A stretch of DNA of 64,000 nt from Eupeodes corollae (Eukaryota; Arthropoda; Insecta; Diptera; Syrphidae), in the NCBI RefSeq assembly GCF_945859685.1, contig NC_079149.1, positions 9,893,118 through 9,957,117 on the forward strand. The letters are read 5' to 3'. Below are positions 1-9,609 of this stretch, piece by piece. The translations under genes were made by a program, and so were the position numbers. Positions within the stretch are counted from its first letter, which is position 1, and each line of letters starts with the position of its first letter. The notes under the pieces are model-generated. The model was given only the letters and a program-made list of their open reading frames with translations, was not told the origin of the DNA and made no database searches.

Positions 1-147
1 ATGCCAGGAGCTTATCCTGTTCTACCACCGTATACAAAACACGACGACGACGGTCATCACCCACACCACGACCATCATCATCATCACCATTCACCTTCCC
101 CACCACCACCGTACAATCCAAATTACGGGTTTAAGACCGGATTTTAA
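1..147 (+). CDS. C-terminal coding piece of a His-rich protein, 5' end outside window
   Basis: The frame is open from base 1 to a TAA at 145-147 and gives 48 residues. They contain a run of Asp and His (HHPHHDHHHHHH), then SPSPPPPYNPNYG and a basic aromatic end (FKTGF). PPPY fits the PPxY class of WW-domain ligands, and His runs are common in insect secreted or membrane proteins; neither fixes a function. The window begins exactly at an ATG, but this is probably an internal Met or chance, because nothing upstream is visible. A candidate AATAAA poly(A) signal lies at 283-288. Base composition is far richer in C than the flanking DNA, which supports coding. I do not recognise the family. Confidence 0.45.
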   Translation: MPGAYPVLPPYTKHDDDGHHPHHDHHHHHHSPSPPPPYNPNYGFKTGF

Positions 148-244
148 GAACATTATTTTATTGAACCATTTTTTACAACAAATTTAGTTTTAAGAATTTT
201 GTCTAAAATATAGAATCAAAAATTAAAAATGATCAGAATTTGTT

Positions 245-560
245 TAGACTCTTTGGACACTTTAGTCAGAAGTGACAGCAAAAATAAACGAAAACTAAAC
301 GAAACTTTTTGACACTTACATCAGATATGACAACAAAATAGGCCGAAAACTAAATGACACTCTTTTGACACTTACATCAGATGTGACAATGAAAATTAAT
401 GAAAACTAAACGAAACTTTGTTGACATTTGCATCAAATCTGACAGCAAAACAGGACGAAAACTAAACGAAACTTTGTTGACATTTGCAATAGATCTGACA
501 GCAAAATAGGGTTAAAACTAAATGACACAATGTTAACATTTACATCATTTCTAATAATTT
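245..560. repeat. 56-bp tandem repeat, about six degenerate copies
   Basis: The landmark GACAYTT recurs at 256, 311, 367, 423 and 479, with a degenerate TAACATTT at about 535. The steps are 55, 56, 56, 56 and 56 bp. Each unit carries AAACTAAACGAAAC, then GACATTTRCATCAGATCTGA, then CAGCAAAATAGG. A detached copy of the same unit lies at about 690-760. It sits just after the stop codon of the His-rich piece, so it would fall in that gene's 3' UTR or just beyond. Confidence 0.85.
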
Positions 561-760
561 TGACTGAAATAAAAAAAAAATAAAAACGATCGGAATTTTC
601 CAAAATTTATTCATTTATCAAAAATGTTTGAATGAGTCTAAACAGTTGACCCATAACAAACATTAAATTCTTTACAAATCAGGAAGAAAACTTAACGAAA
701 CAGGACGAAAACTAAACGAAACTTTGTTGGCATTTACATCAGATCTGATCTCGTAAAAAA

Positions 761-2282
761 TGGGACGAAAATGTTTGTTGCTTTAAACGAAATTCTTTAC
801 GATTTTACCGAATTTGGCAAGTTCTTTCGTTAACTTTTCGGAATGGCTTTCGCGAAAAAAATAGCTTTTGTCTAAATCACAAAATTTCAAGTTCAGTTAA
901 CTTTTTAAGTTTACTGTAGCCTTTGGTAAACTGAACCTAGCAGCTTTAGTTTTAAGGCCTTGTTATAAGGTCCCACATATCAAACTAACCAAGACAACAA
1001 ATCAAACAGAGCGTGAGTAGGTGGTGGCAGTCAAATTAACTCTCTTCCGTTAATGTATGTAATTTTAAAATTAATTAAATCAAAAAAGTCAGCTCAAATC
1101 CCTAATTATTCAGCTAATATACTTGTCAGTCGATCTAGAGGTTAAAAGAAAGCACAATTTAATTATAGCTGACGTTGTGTTTCGAAGAGCCTGTTATTAA
1201 AATCAAGAACTTTCGTCACTTTTGCTATATTAACTTGATTTCCATAAGTCAAGTAGTTAGTAATATTCTACTATATTAAACATATCGTACTTAAATATTA
1301 AATAAAATTCTGCAAAGTAAAAGGGGATTTTCTATAATAATGGCAAACGCCTTTATATAGCTATAAATCACGACTTTTAATTTCACAGAAATAAAAGCTG
1401 TCATTCCAAATTAATATAGCATCTACATCTGTTAAGAGAAAATTATTATTAAATGTTTATAAAATTATTTCATTAGTTGTTCGATGGAGACTTACTGAAT
1501 CGGCAGTAATTGATTTTCATTTGTAACAATTTGTTTTAATTTCTTTAAATTTGTTAAAAATATTATGTTTAAAAATAGTGTGGTTGTGTTGACTTATTTT
1601 AAAATTGTGTGTTTTTTAAAAAATAAGTATTTAGTAACAAATTTAAATATTTTTGAAGAAAAAAAGAAACTTTCAATATTTCAATAAAGTCTTAAAAGAC
1701 TGAAACCAGTTTTATTGTGAATAATAAAATTAAAAATTCAGTAAAGTGTAAGTTCCTAGTTTATTGATCAATCACGACTTGATTTAGTAATATGCACTTA
1801 ATTTATATGTTTATGTAAAACATGTTTACTTTTTAATGCCGTAGACAGTTTAATAGAATTGTGTACTTCATTTGAAATTTATTGACTTCTTTGTTATAAT
1901 TTAAGCCAAAGTTTAAATTTTAAACATTCATTCTTTTGAAAAATGCAACAAAATACGATATATATTGGAAAAACCCTAGTGAACTTGTATTCAATTTTCT
2001 GAGCTCTTAAGTGTCACTGAGTGTTAATTCTTGTGATTTTGGTAGATCTAAATTTGTATCAATTCAATTTTTTAATAATCCTGTAAATAAAACAATAAAA
2101 ACATGAATCTACTGTCAAAAGACTGTGAAATATTTAAAACAAAATAGTTTTTTGTAGAACTTAAATTTCTTTACATTTGTTTTTTTTTTTGTATTCTGTG
2201 TTGGACAGAAAATGTCTAAAATGCAGCATGGCAAAGAAACTCATCTCAGAAAGGAAGTTTTTTTTTATTCTGGTATAGAACT
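761..2282. other. AT-rich non-coding DNA
   Basis: No coding frame with recognisable protein, no strong hairpin and no RNA gene was seen. Homopolymer A and T tracts are frequent. It separates the His-rich gene end from the first retrotransposon relic. Confidence 0.6.
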
Positions 2283-4390
2283 AGGCTAGGTTAGGTTAGG
2301 TTTTAGTGGCTGTTGAAGATGGAAACGGACACATTCAGACCAGTTTAGTGGCCCATTGTAATACCACATGAATCTTGAGGCTTCCTCCTAAGCTCAATTT
2401 AACCAGTTTGAGTCCCTTACGAAACGTGAGAGGCTGATTATACCGATATGGTTTATATCGTTAAAGAAGAATTCTCCTAGGTAATTCTTGCGTTTTCGAG
2501 CCAGGGCAGGGCATGTGAAGAGAAGATGAAGAACTGTTTCTTCCTCTTCCTCGTCCATACAGCGTCTTGAAAATTAATTTAAGAATACGCCTAGTCTCGT
2601 GGCGTTCTTTCATATTAGACAATGTCCGGTTATGACACCTCCACCAACCCCTTCTTATGTGTTTGACCCATCTGTGTAAAAATGGATTGACTATTCCTTC
2701 AAGAATGTCCCTTCCTCCCAAAAAGATCTGGGAGGTATAGAAATCTGGAAATTTCTGTCGAATTGCAGTTGGGGGATGGTGTTGTCTGTGTGCTTTATAA
2801 TTGATTCTAAATACCTAAGAAGTACGGAGTGGCCAATGTTGTTGTTAGTCCACTGCGACGAAGCTTTGAGGCGTACAGCAGAGCTTGCAGCTATTTGTTT
2901 GCTAAATATGTCAACAGGTGTTAGGTAGAGTAAGATGTCCAGTACCGCAGATCGGGTGGTCTTTCAAAAGTCTTAAGAAGGAATGATGATAGATTTATAG
3001 GTCGCAGATCTTTAGGATTGACTTGCGAGCATTTACCTGGTTTGGGTATAAAAAGAACTTTCAGAAGTTTCTTCTATCGTGACATAGAAGGATCGCCAAG
3101 AAGATCGCTTAGATTTCCTTGGTGCCTTCTTGTAGATTCTTAGGTATTCTTTGTAAGAGTCCCAGTGAGAGGCTAGGCTTGCGGCTTTTGCCCGGCTTAA
3201 AAGTTTCCTGCATTCTTTCCTTAGCGAGTCAAGCTCTGAGGTCCACCATTGTGGTTTCCTCTTTCCTCTTATTTGTATAAGTGGACAAGCAATTTCTAGC
3301 GATCTGTTCATAGCTGAGGTAAGGTCATTGACTTTGTTGTCAAGTTCATTAGCGTTAGAGGAATGACTAGATAGTCCAAGTTCTAGTAAGCTCTGTAATG
3401 AGTTCCTGTATAAAGCCCAGCCAGTTTTCCAATAATTTCGAAAAGTCAATGGACTCGGGTTATCATCCACATTTATATAATCAAAAAGAGACTCACCTCT
3501 GTCGTTGATATTTGTACTGCCAGGATTTTTCCAGGGAGAGGGCCAAGGTTGTAATGGCCAAGATACGCCGACACTAGCCAGAAACTTCCTTTGGTTGTTT
3601 CCAGCTTAGCTACGGTGGTATCTTTGTCACTGAAACGATAGAGTAAAAATACATTAATGCTACGTTTCACTAGTATGCAAGATCTAGGTTCACCTTTATC
3701 TGTCACTCAAAGTGTGTAGTACCCAGGAGTCCTGAGTTCTCGAACAACGGATCCCACAATCCATGGCTCTTGGATCAGGACAATGTCTTTCCCGTTTCTT
3801 GCCAGACGGAGAAGAAGTGAGGCCGAGGCCTTTATGGAGTGTTGGAGATTAATCTGTACTAACTGCAGAATTTTTACTACAATTAGGCAGATCAATCTCC
3901 ACCACGGTTTTGTTGTGATCTTCTGAGTCTGAGGATGAACCCAAGAATTCGCTCAGAAGGATCATGTTAAGGTTGTCATCAGTTTCCATTAAGAATGGAC
4001 TGTCTACGATTTTTTAAAGGGTGGAGCCGTGATTGGAGCAGGCATGGTTGCATCGTTACCCTCTGTTAGGAAAGAAGACGACGACGTCCCAGGCCCACTA
4101 ACCGCTAGTTCACCTTCGGTTGTTTTTGGAGGCCCGCTTTCCGCGTTAACCTCATCTTTTTATAGATTGCAATTTTAATGGATTCGAAGACATAGTTTAT
4201 GGAGCCCTCGTTTAGGGCTAGAGGAGCCAAGAATTCTTTATTAAGTACCACAACGGTTGGATGGAAGTTGGTGATATAAACGTAGGCTGGTATGCCTTGT
4301 TGATGTGGGAATGGGTGTTGATTCTGGGAAGGTAGAGGGATAGAACAAGGAAATGGAATAAAACTAGAATGTTTTTTTACTGGCATGAAT
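2283..4390 (-). mobile_element. I/LOA-like non-LTR retrotransposon, copy A, internally deleted
   Basis: On the minus strand the order is: a possible ORF1 remnant (4386-4105), start of an APE-type endonuclease (3895-3473), the endonuclease-RT linker (3470-3033), the first part of RT (around 3030-2960), the RT C-terminal connection (about 2930-2740), and a C-terminal Cys-His finger ending at a TGA at 2396-2394. A 3' UTR follows and ends in CCTAA repeats at about 2283. The RT catalytic region and all of RNase H are missing, so there are internal deletions as well as frameshifts. The clade assignment rests on the RNase H and CMDEEEEETVLHLL finger seen in sister copies. Dead element. Confidence 0.8.
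3033..3895 (-). pseudogene. Endonuclease and linker region of retrotransposon copy A
   Basis: Three consecutive minus-strand open segments (3895-3707, 3706-3473, 3470-3033) in shifting frames encode one ancestral polypeptide. The first carries the start of an APE-like endonuclease: LVQINLQHS, then DIVLIQEPWIVGSV with the metal-binding glutamate context QEPW. The second has SCILVKRSINVFLLYRFSD and a later WLVSAYLGHYNLGPLP, typical of the middle of this fold. The third contains PQWWTSELDSLRKECRKLL, the basic linker that precedes RT in these elements. The frameshifts and the missing catalytic C-terminal part of the endonuclease make it non-functional. Confidence 0.75.
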
Positions 4391-5617
4391 TAACTTTATT
4401 CGAATGATAAACTCCAGGCGTATTATTTTAAATATGATTTTTGATACATGCATGATTGCCACGGCTGTTTTGGAACTTCATTAATCTCAATCAATGTTCT
4501 ATGACTTTTTCTAACACTTGTGGCAATAATAATAATTTATCGTTAATAACGAAGCGATTGTTGTACTCCTAGTGGTCAATAGCTTTAGTCTTCTCAGTGA
4601 AGACTAAAAACTTGCAAATACCCACAGAAATTATTAATTCAAGAGTCCGTTATGTAGAAACGCTTCCTTTAATAAATCAATTGTGGCACGAGATCTGAGA
4701 CAAGTTGCGCTATTGTTGCTTGTGGAAATCACAGCTACTGCACATAATCGTTATTTAATTGCTGAACAAAAACGTTGGTAATCATGGCTGACAGAATACC
4801 AACCAGTGGAAATAGAGTTGCCAACTTGAAATAGTGCCTATACAAATTAAGATAATCTTCAAAAATTTAAAAACCATTTCATTTCTCAAAGAAAATTTAT
4901 CATAACAAAAAGAGTCAAATTCTTCTGTACACAAAAAACCTAAGGAATAACTCTGCCGCAAAAAGTAATTCGAAGCAAGTTTTCAATAATGACAGATAAT
5001 TGATTGATTTTGAAATCAGGGGCCCATTGCATACATTTTGACAATGCGACAGGGAACAGAGGATAATTTGTTAATTTAGTTCTTAAAATCAGTTTCATGA
5101 ACAATTTGACAATTTTATAGAATTGAAGGAAAATTTCCGACAGTTGTAATCTTTCGTTTTTATAAAGGAATTGTTATGGCAATGAATTGTCAAGAATTTG
5201 TTCACTATTACATATGTCAGGAATTTGTATGAAATGTTTATGAAATGAAACAAAAATTACAATACCAATTCGAAAGTATTGACAATTACGTCAAGAAACT
5301 GATTTACTCAGGTCATGTGTTGACAATGAAAAGATCTTAAATGATAAAATATATATTTTAAAGTAAAAATAAAGTGAATATAATGACGATTTTCAGTTGG
5401 TTCTCTGAGTAATACGTCACCCTTGGAATTTAAATATTGTTTTTAAAACACTTATTTTCAATTTTTATGAAATATGTCCCTGATCTATAAAGTCTTCTTA
5501 GTCTATTGTATTTTAAGATAGCACTTTCGTGGGCTTTTCTTTCACTTGGATCGCTGTTAATTCGACAGTAACGCAATAAATAGAATGACTTAATGTAAAT
5601 AAAAGCAAGACTGAGGC
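4391..5617. other. AT-rich spacer between two retrotransposon copies
   Basis: No coding frame or RNA gene is supported. The stretch 5010-5330 has several loosely similar TTGACAAT-type words, but I could not define a repeat unit. Confidence 0.5.
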
Positions 5618-6645
5618 CTAAGGTTAGGTTAGGTTAACGTGGCTGCGGATTTAGAATACACACACTGAGTCCAAAAGAAAAGGCCCATTGTGATACCACA
5701 TGAATCTAGAGAATTACTTCTTACTAGTCGAACCATTTTGAGCTTCTTTTAAAGCGAAGAAGATGTTTGATATCCTTTTTAGCTAGTTCACTGGCATTAT
5801 CAAAAGAGTAGTCTCCCAGATGAAGTTTTCGTCTTAGTGACAGAGCAGGGCAAGTGCAGAGGAGGTGAGAGATTTTTTTCTCTTCTTCTTCGTTCAAACA
5901 GCTCTTGCAGAAGTCATTTGAGGCTACACCAAGTCGTATGGCGTGTCTGCCTATTAAACAGTGTCCCGTTTGGACACCTGTTAGGGAGATAATATGAAAT
6001 CTTCTTTCAGATAACAGGTCTTAAGAGCGCTTTAGGTCCAGTGAATGCCATATGAGTTTTGTGGCTGCGTATGTCGGTAAATTGTGCCACCTAGAGTTTG
6101 CTATCGTAAAAGCTGTTTCTTTTAGCAGAAGTTTACATGCAGCTATCGATATACCTATCTCCTCCCTTTCAGGTGAAATAGGCATGACGGGTTTATTTTT
6201 AGCGAGTTCATCGGCTCTACAATTTCTAATCGAGGGCCGTTTGAGAATTGGTTGAGACATCGTCAAGAGACTTAATAGCCTGACTGTCTAAGAAGATGCG
6301 GATATCAGAAGTTGATATCACGTTTTCTCTTAGCCAGGATCTTTGATCTTTGACCGCTAAAATTACCGCTTTGAAGACGCTACAATCATTAGGGAGGCGG
6401 AATGAGATGCTTAGATTAAGCTTTTTCGAGTACACACCACTACCAACTACCTCATTTGTCTTGGATCAATCTGTATACAAATTAACACTTTTGTTATCCA
6501 GGAGTTTTTTGTCTTCCCATTCATCTCTGGATGGAATTGATACCTGGAAGTTTTTTCCAAATAGGGGTTTAGGCATATTGTAGTCTATGTACTTTTGTAC
6601 AGAACCAAAGAGAATCAAAATGATGTAGTGCCCCACATTGTTCTT
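5618..6645 (-). mobile_element. I/LOA-like non-LTR retrotransposon, copy B, RNase H and 3' end
   Basis: This is a 5'-truncated copy of the family at 2283-4390. On the minus strand it starts in the RT-RNase H connection (NVGH... then FQVSIPSRDEWED), enters RNase H (LYTD, then VYSKKLNLS, DSQAIKSLDD, NCRADELA), then LDLKRS and the finger region, and ends in a 3' UTR with CCTAA repeats at about 5620-5636. The RNase H motif TDGSK reads TD-stop-SK, and the segments 6435-6226 and 6266-6021 are in different frames, so it is dead. Its 5' break abuts the Helitron helicase relic. Confidence 0.8.
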
Positions 6646-7480
6646 GCCACAAATTCTATGATTTTAGGCATGTATCTGCAACAGTTGATCGCTGAATAAC
6701 TGGAAGAGCCTGGCGAAAATCACCTGACAACAGAATCATGGCCCCACCAAAAAATATTTTGGTTGTCACGAAGATCTTTTAATGTTCTGTCCAGCGCCTC
6801 CAGTGACATCTTATGGGCCATTGTGCATTCATCCCAAACAATTAATTTGCATACCGGTAGAATCTTTGCCATTGAGCTACTTTTGGCGATGTTGTAAATT
6901 GGTGTTTCGGTGATTTTCATGTTCAATGATAATTTTTAGGCAGAATTCGCAGTTCGTCCGCCTTCTAGCAGAATCGCAGCTATTCCAGATGAGCTAACGC
7001 TAGAGCATCATCATTTCGCGACCTGATCCTCGCCAAAAGCAATGAAATTAAGAACGGTTCCTCGGGGAGCATCAAGGGAAATAAATTAAACCAGATCCAC
7101 TGTTCACAACTTCTATCAAAGTGTCGTACGCAGTTCTTTGTTGTTGATTTCATTGTGGAACATTTGTACGAACTGTTCAGACCAATGCTTCAATGTCGTA
7201 CTGTTGTTCCTTTTGCAACTCGTGGTTTAATGCATCGTGCATATGACGATTGGGTGCTGTCATTCCCAAACACGACAATACTTTATTTGCTATCAATAAA
7301 CACATATCTTATATCATGATCATTGTCTCATTGTTAATTTCTTTAGTCATTTGTAGCGAAGGATGAAGATATTACGGAATCCTTGAGCGTATCATCATAA
7401 TGCGAAACGTTCTCAAGTAAATGTAACAGTTGGCATGCCTCACGGTTAGTCGCACACAGCTGTGCATTAACAACCATGAC
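6646..7480 (-). pseudogene. Helitron Pif1-like helicase fragment
   Basis: Minus-strand reading gives, from high to low coordinate, CATNREACQLLHLLEN, then APNRHMHDALNHELQKEQQ, then AYDTLIEVVNSGSGLIYF, a damaged Walker A (DAPRGTV, with GKT lost), ISLLLA, the Walker B region CKLIVWDECTMAHKMSLEAL, and then GDFRQALPVIQRSTVAD. These are the ordered motifs of the SF1 Pif1-type helicase of Helitron RepHel proteins. Stops and frameshifts are frequent. The rolling-circle Rep domain is not seen. The reading stops at CLKS-stop-NLWQ, where retrotransposon copy B begins. Confidence 0.8.
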
Positions 7481-8006
7481 CGTAACACAATATCTTCAAT
7501 CGTAATACTTTTTTCCGTGTTCTGGTTTTTTTATTTATTTTTTTGAAATTTACCTTTAAGCCATAAATCTCCGTGTTCTGAATGATTGTTGGTTTTCAAA
7601 TCTAATGTCAAATATTATGGTTGTGTTTAGAAACTTAATTTGTGATAAAACTGAAGATTTATCAAACTTAAGAAAATAATCTGATACAATTACAACTGAA
7701 TTTAGCTAAAATTAAGTTTCGCGAAGCCGACCAAATTAATTGGAAATCAGTACTACTAATAGCTTATTACATTTTTTGTCGCGTTCGCGATTCACTTTTG
7801 TTTATTTTCGAAACGCGACATTAGATCCTCCAAACCACACGTGAAGACTATTTTCATATATATGATTCTATTTGTTTTTAATGAATTTAAAAAGAAAAAA
7901 AAACTGTTTAAAGTTCTGAAAACAAAAATGTTTCTTATTTTATATATTTGTATTTGTCATTAATATGACAGTTCCGGATTGACTAGGTTTGTAGTGCAAT
8001 TTTGCA

Positions 8007-8054
8007 TTCATAAAGCTAGTTGAATTTTGACTACTTTGTCACTAGCTTTATGAA
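8007..8054. repeat. 14-bp inverted repeat
   Basis: TTCATAAAGCTAGT at 8007-8020 is the exact reverse complement of 8041-8054, with a 20-nt loop. It may be an end of a small MITE-type element; no flanking target duplication was identified. Confidence 0.7.
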
Positions 8055-8089
8055 CGCGCCCAATGTTATCCATTATCTTTTAGACATTT

Positions 8090-8118
8090 TAAATATATAT
8101 ATATATATATATAATATA
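8090..8118. repeat. (TA)n microsatellite
   Basis: An alternating AT tract interrupted once by AA. Confidence 0.9.
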
Positions 8119-8525
8119 TAGGCCCGTTTACCTAGATTAAGGTTTGCTCGGTTTGTTTTTTTTTTCAAGAAGAACTGTCAGTTCTTAGACTTGTTCAGAT
8201 GTACCCATTTTTTAAAAGGGAATCACTTTATAAATGGTAAGCAAAGAATTATAATTTTGGAATACCTAGTAATTGCTTTATATAAAGAAAATTGGTAACT
8301 AGTAAAATGTTTAACCTAAATCTTAAGATTTCATAAAATTTTGCGCCAATACGATAAGATCTCTTTTACGTTTCGCATAATTTACTTATCTTTTTTCTTA
8401 TTTTATGACAAGCTGTATAGAATGCATCTCCTACGTAGGAACAGAACTCCCGAAAATGTTTGCTTTAAATTTGTATTAACTTATTATTACGGTCAGCTGT
8501 TTCTAAGATCAAGATGAGGAGCTGG

Positions 8526-8570
8526 AGACTTGACATTAGGCATAAGAAAGATATGCCTAATGTCAAGTCT
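8526..8570. repeat. Perfect 18-bp inverted repeat with 9-nt loop
   Basis: The arm AGACTTGACATTAGGCAT at 8526-8543 is exactly complementary to 8553-8570, and the loop is AAGAAAGAT. The sequence shows a strong hairpin; its role is unknown. It lies about 1 kb upstream of the Mdr start codon. Confidence 0.85.
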
Positions 8571-9609
8571 TGCAACAGAAGAAAAAATAATAAAATCATT
8601 TGAAATTGTTAAATATTATGTGAGTGTACATTTCACGTGACGTGTAAAAATGACAACAAGATCTTCAAAAAATTCCACTAAAATTCAAAGCTTCTAAAAA
8701 GATCTTGAAGATTCTTATTACCGCAAAAAATGTTAGTCTTGGGGTTATGTACTTCGTCATATATTTTATTTGCAGAAAATTGTAAAAATAATCAAAATAA
8801 ATACTTTGGTATTCTAGTGTCTGTTTTTTCCTGTTGTTTTTTGTTTTGTTCTTTGAATTCAAATCATTACAAATGGTTTCTAGCAAACACATCACAAAAG
8901 ACTAAAAACATAGCATTTGATCAAATAAAGTCTTATTTATAATTTTTGTTTCTATTTATTGAACGCAACTGTTTTACGGTGACGGATTCAGTCAGAAACC
9001 ATTAAGGTTTCATTATAAATAAGAGTTTATTGATGACAGTTGGCAGTTTTTGAAACATTTTGTCGATTTCAAGTCCTTAAAATTGAGTTTAAGGGTGACT
9101 GTTTCTTAAATTATTTCCACTCTTATTGACCTTACATACAAATCTAAGATTATTTGTAAACAAAAATAAAACTTTGAATACAAATTTCATCACTGGTGCG
9201 CCTTTTGCAATGTGATGATATGACTATTTGGAAAGACCGACACTGTAATTATTAGAAAATTGTCTAGATCTTTATTGAAATCTACTTAAAGGTTCTCACA
9301 TTTAAAATTATAAATTTGCCAATCATTTGTCTTTGTAGGTGCTACTAGTGAACTCATATATTACACACTCTTTTAATCAATATTTTGTTACCTATGTTAA
9401 AAATCTACTTACAACATTTTTATAAAGACACAAATTTCAGGTTAAAAAAATATTAAAATTATCATCAGTCAGGAAGTTAGTGTGGCTCGAAAAAATAAGT
9501 TTTAATGAGATTAAAAGTAAGGAACGGTAATTTATTAAAAATATTAAATTTGTCACGTTGTTGTTTAACTTATTCGTCTTACTCATCCGAAATTTGTTTC
9601 AATTCCTAG

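Larger units (their letters stand above)
7481..9609. other. Upstream region of the Mdr gene, AT-rich with hairpins
   Basis: No coding frame is convincing; two antiparallel open frames at 8665-8942 have low-complexity composition. The region should contain the promoter and any 5' UTR exon of the Mdr gene. The ATG of that gene directly follows TTTCAATTCCTAG, which could itself be a splice acceptor, so the transcription start may lie well upstream. I cannot place it. Confidence 0.5.

Noticed and set aside
8665..8942. Overlapping open frames on both strands
   Set aside because: AT-rich low-complexity peptides with no family resemblance and no splice context.
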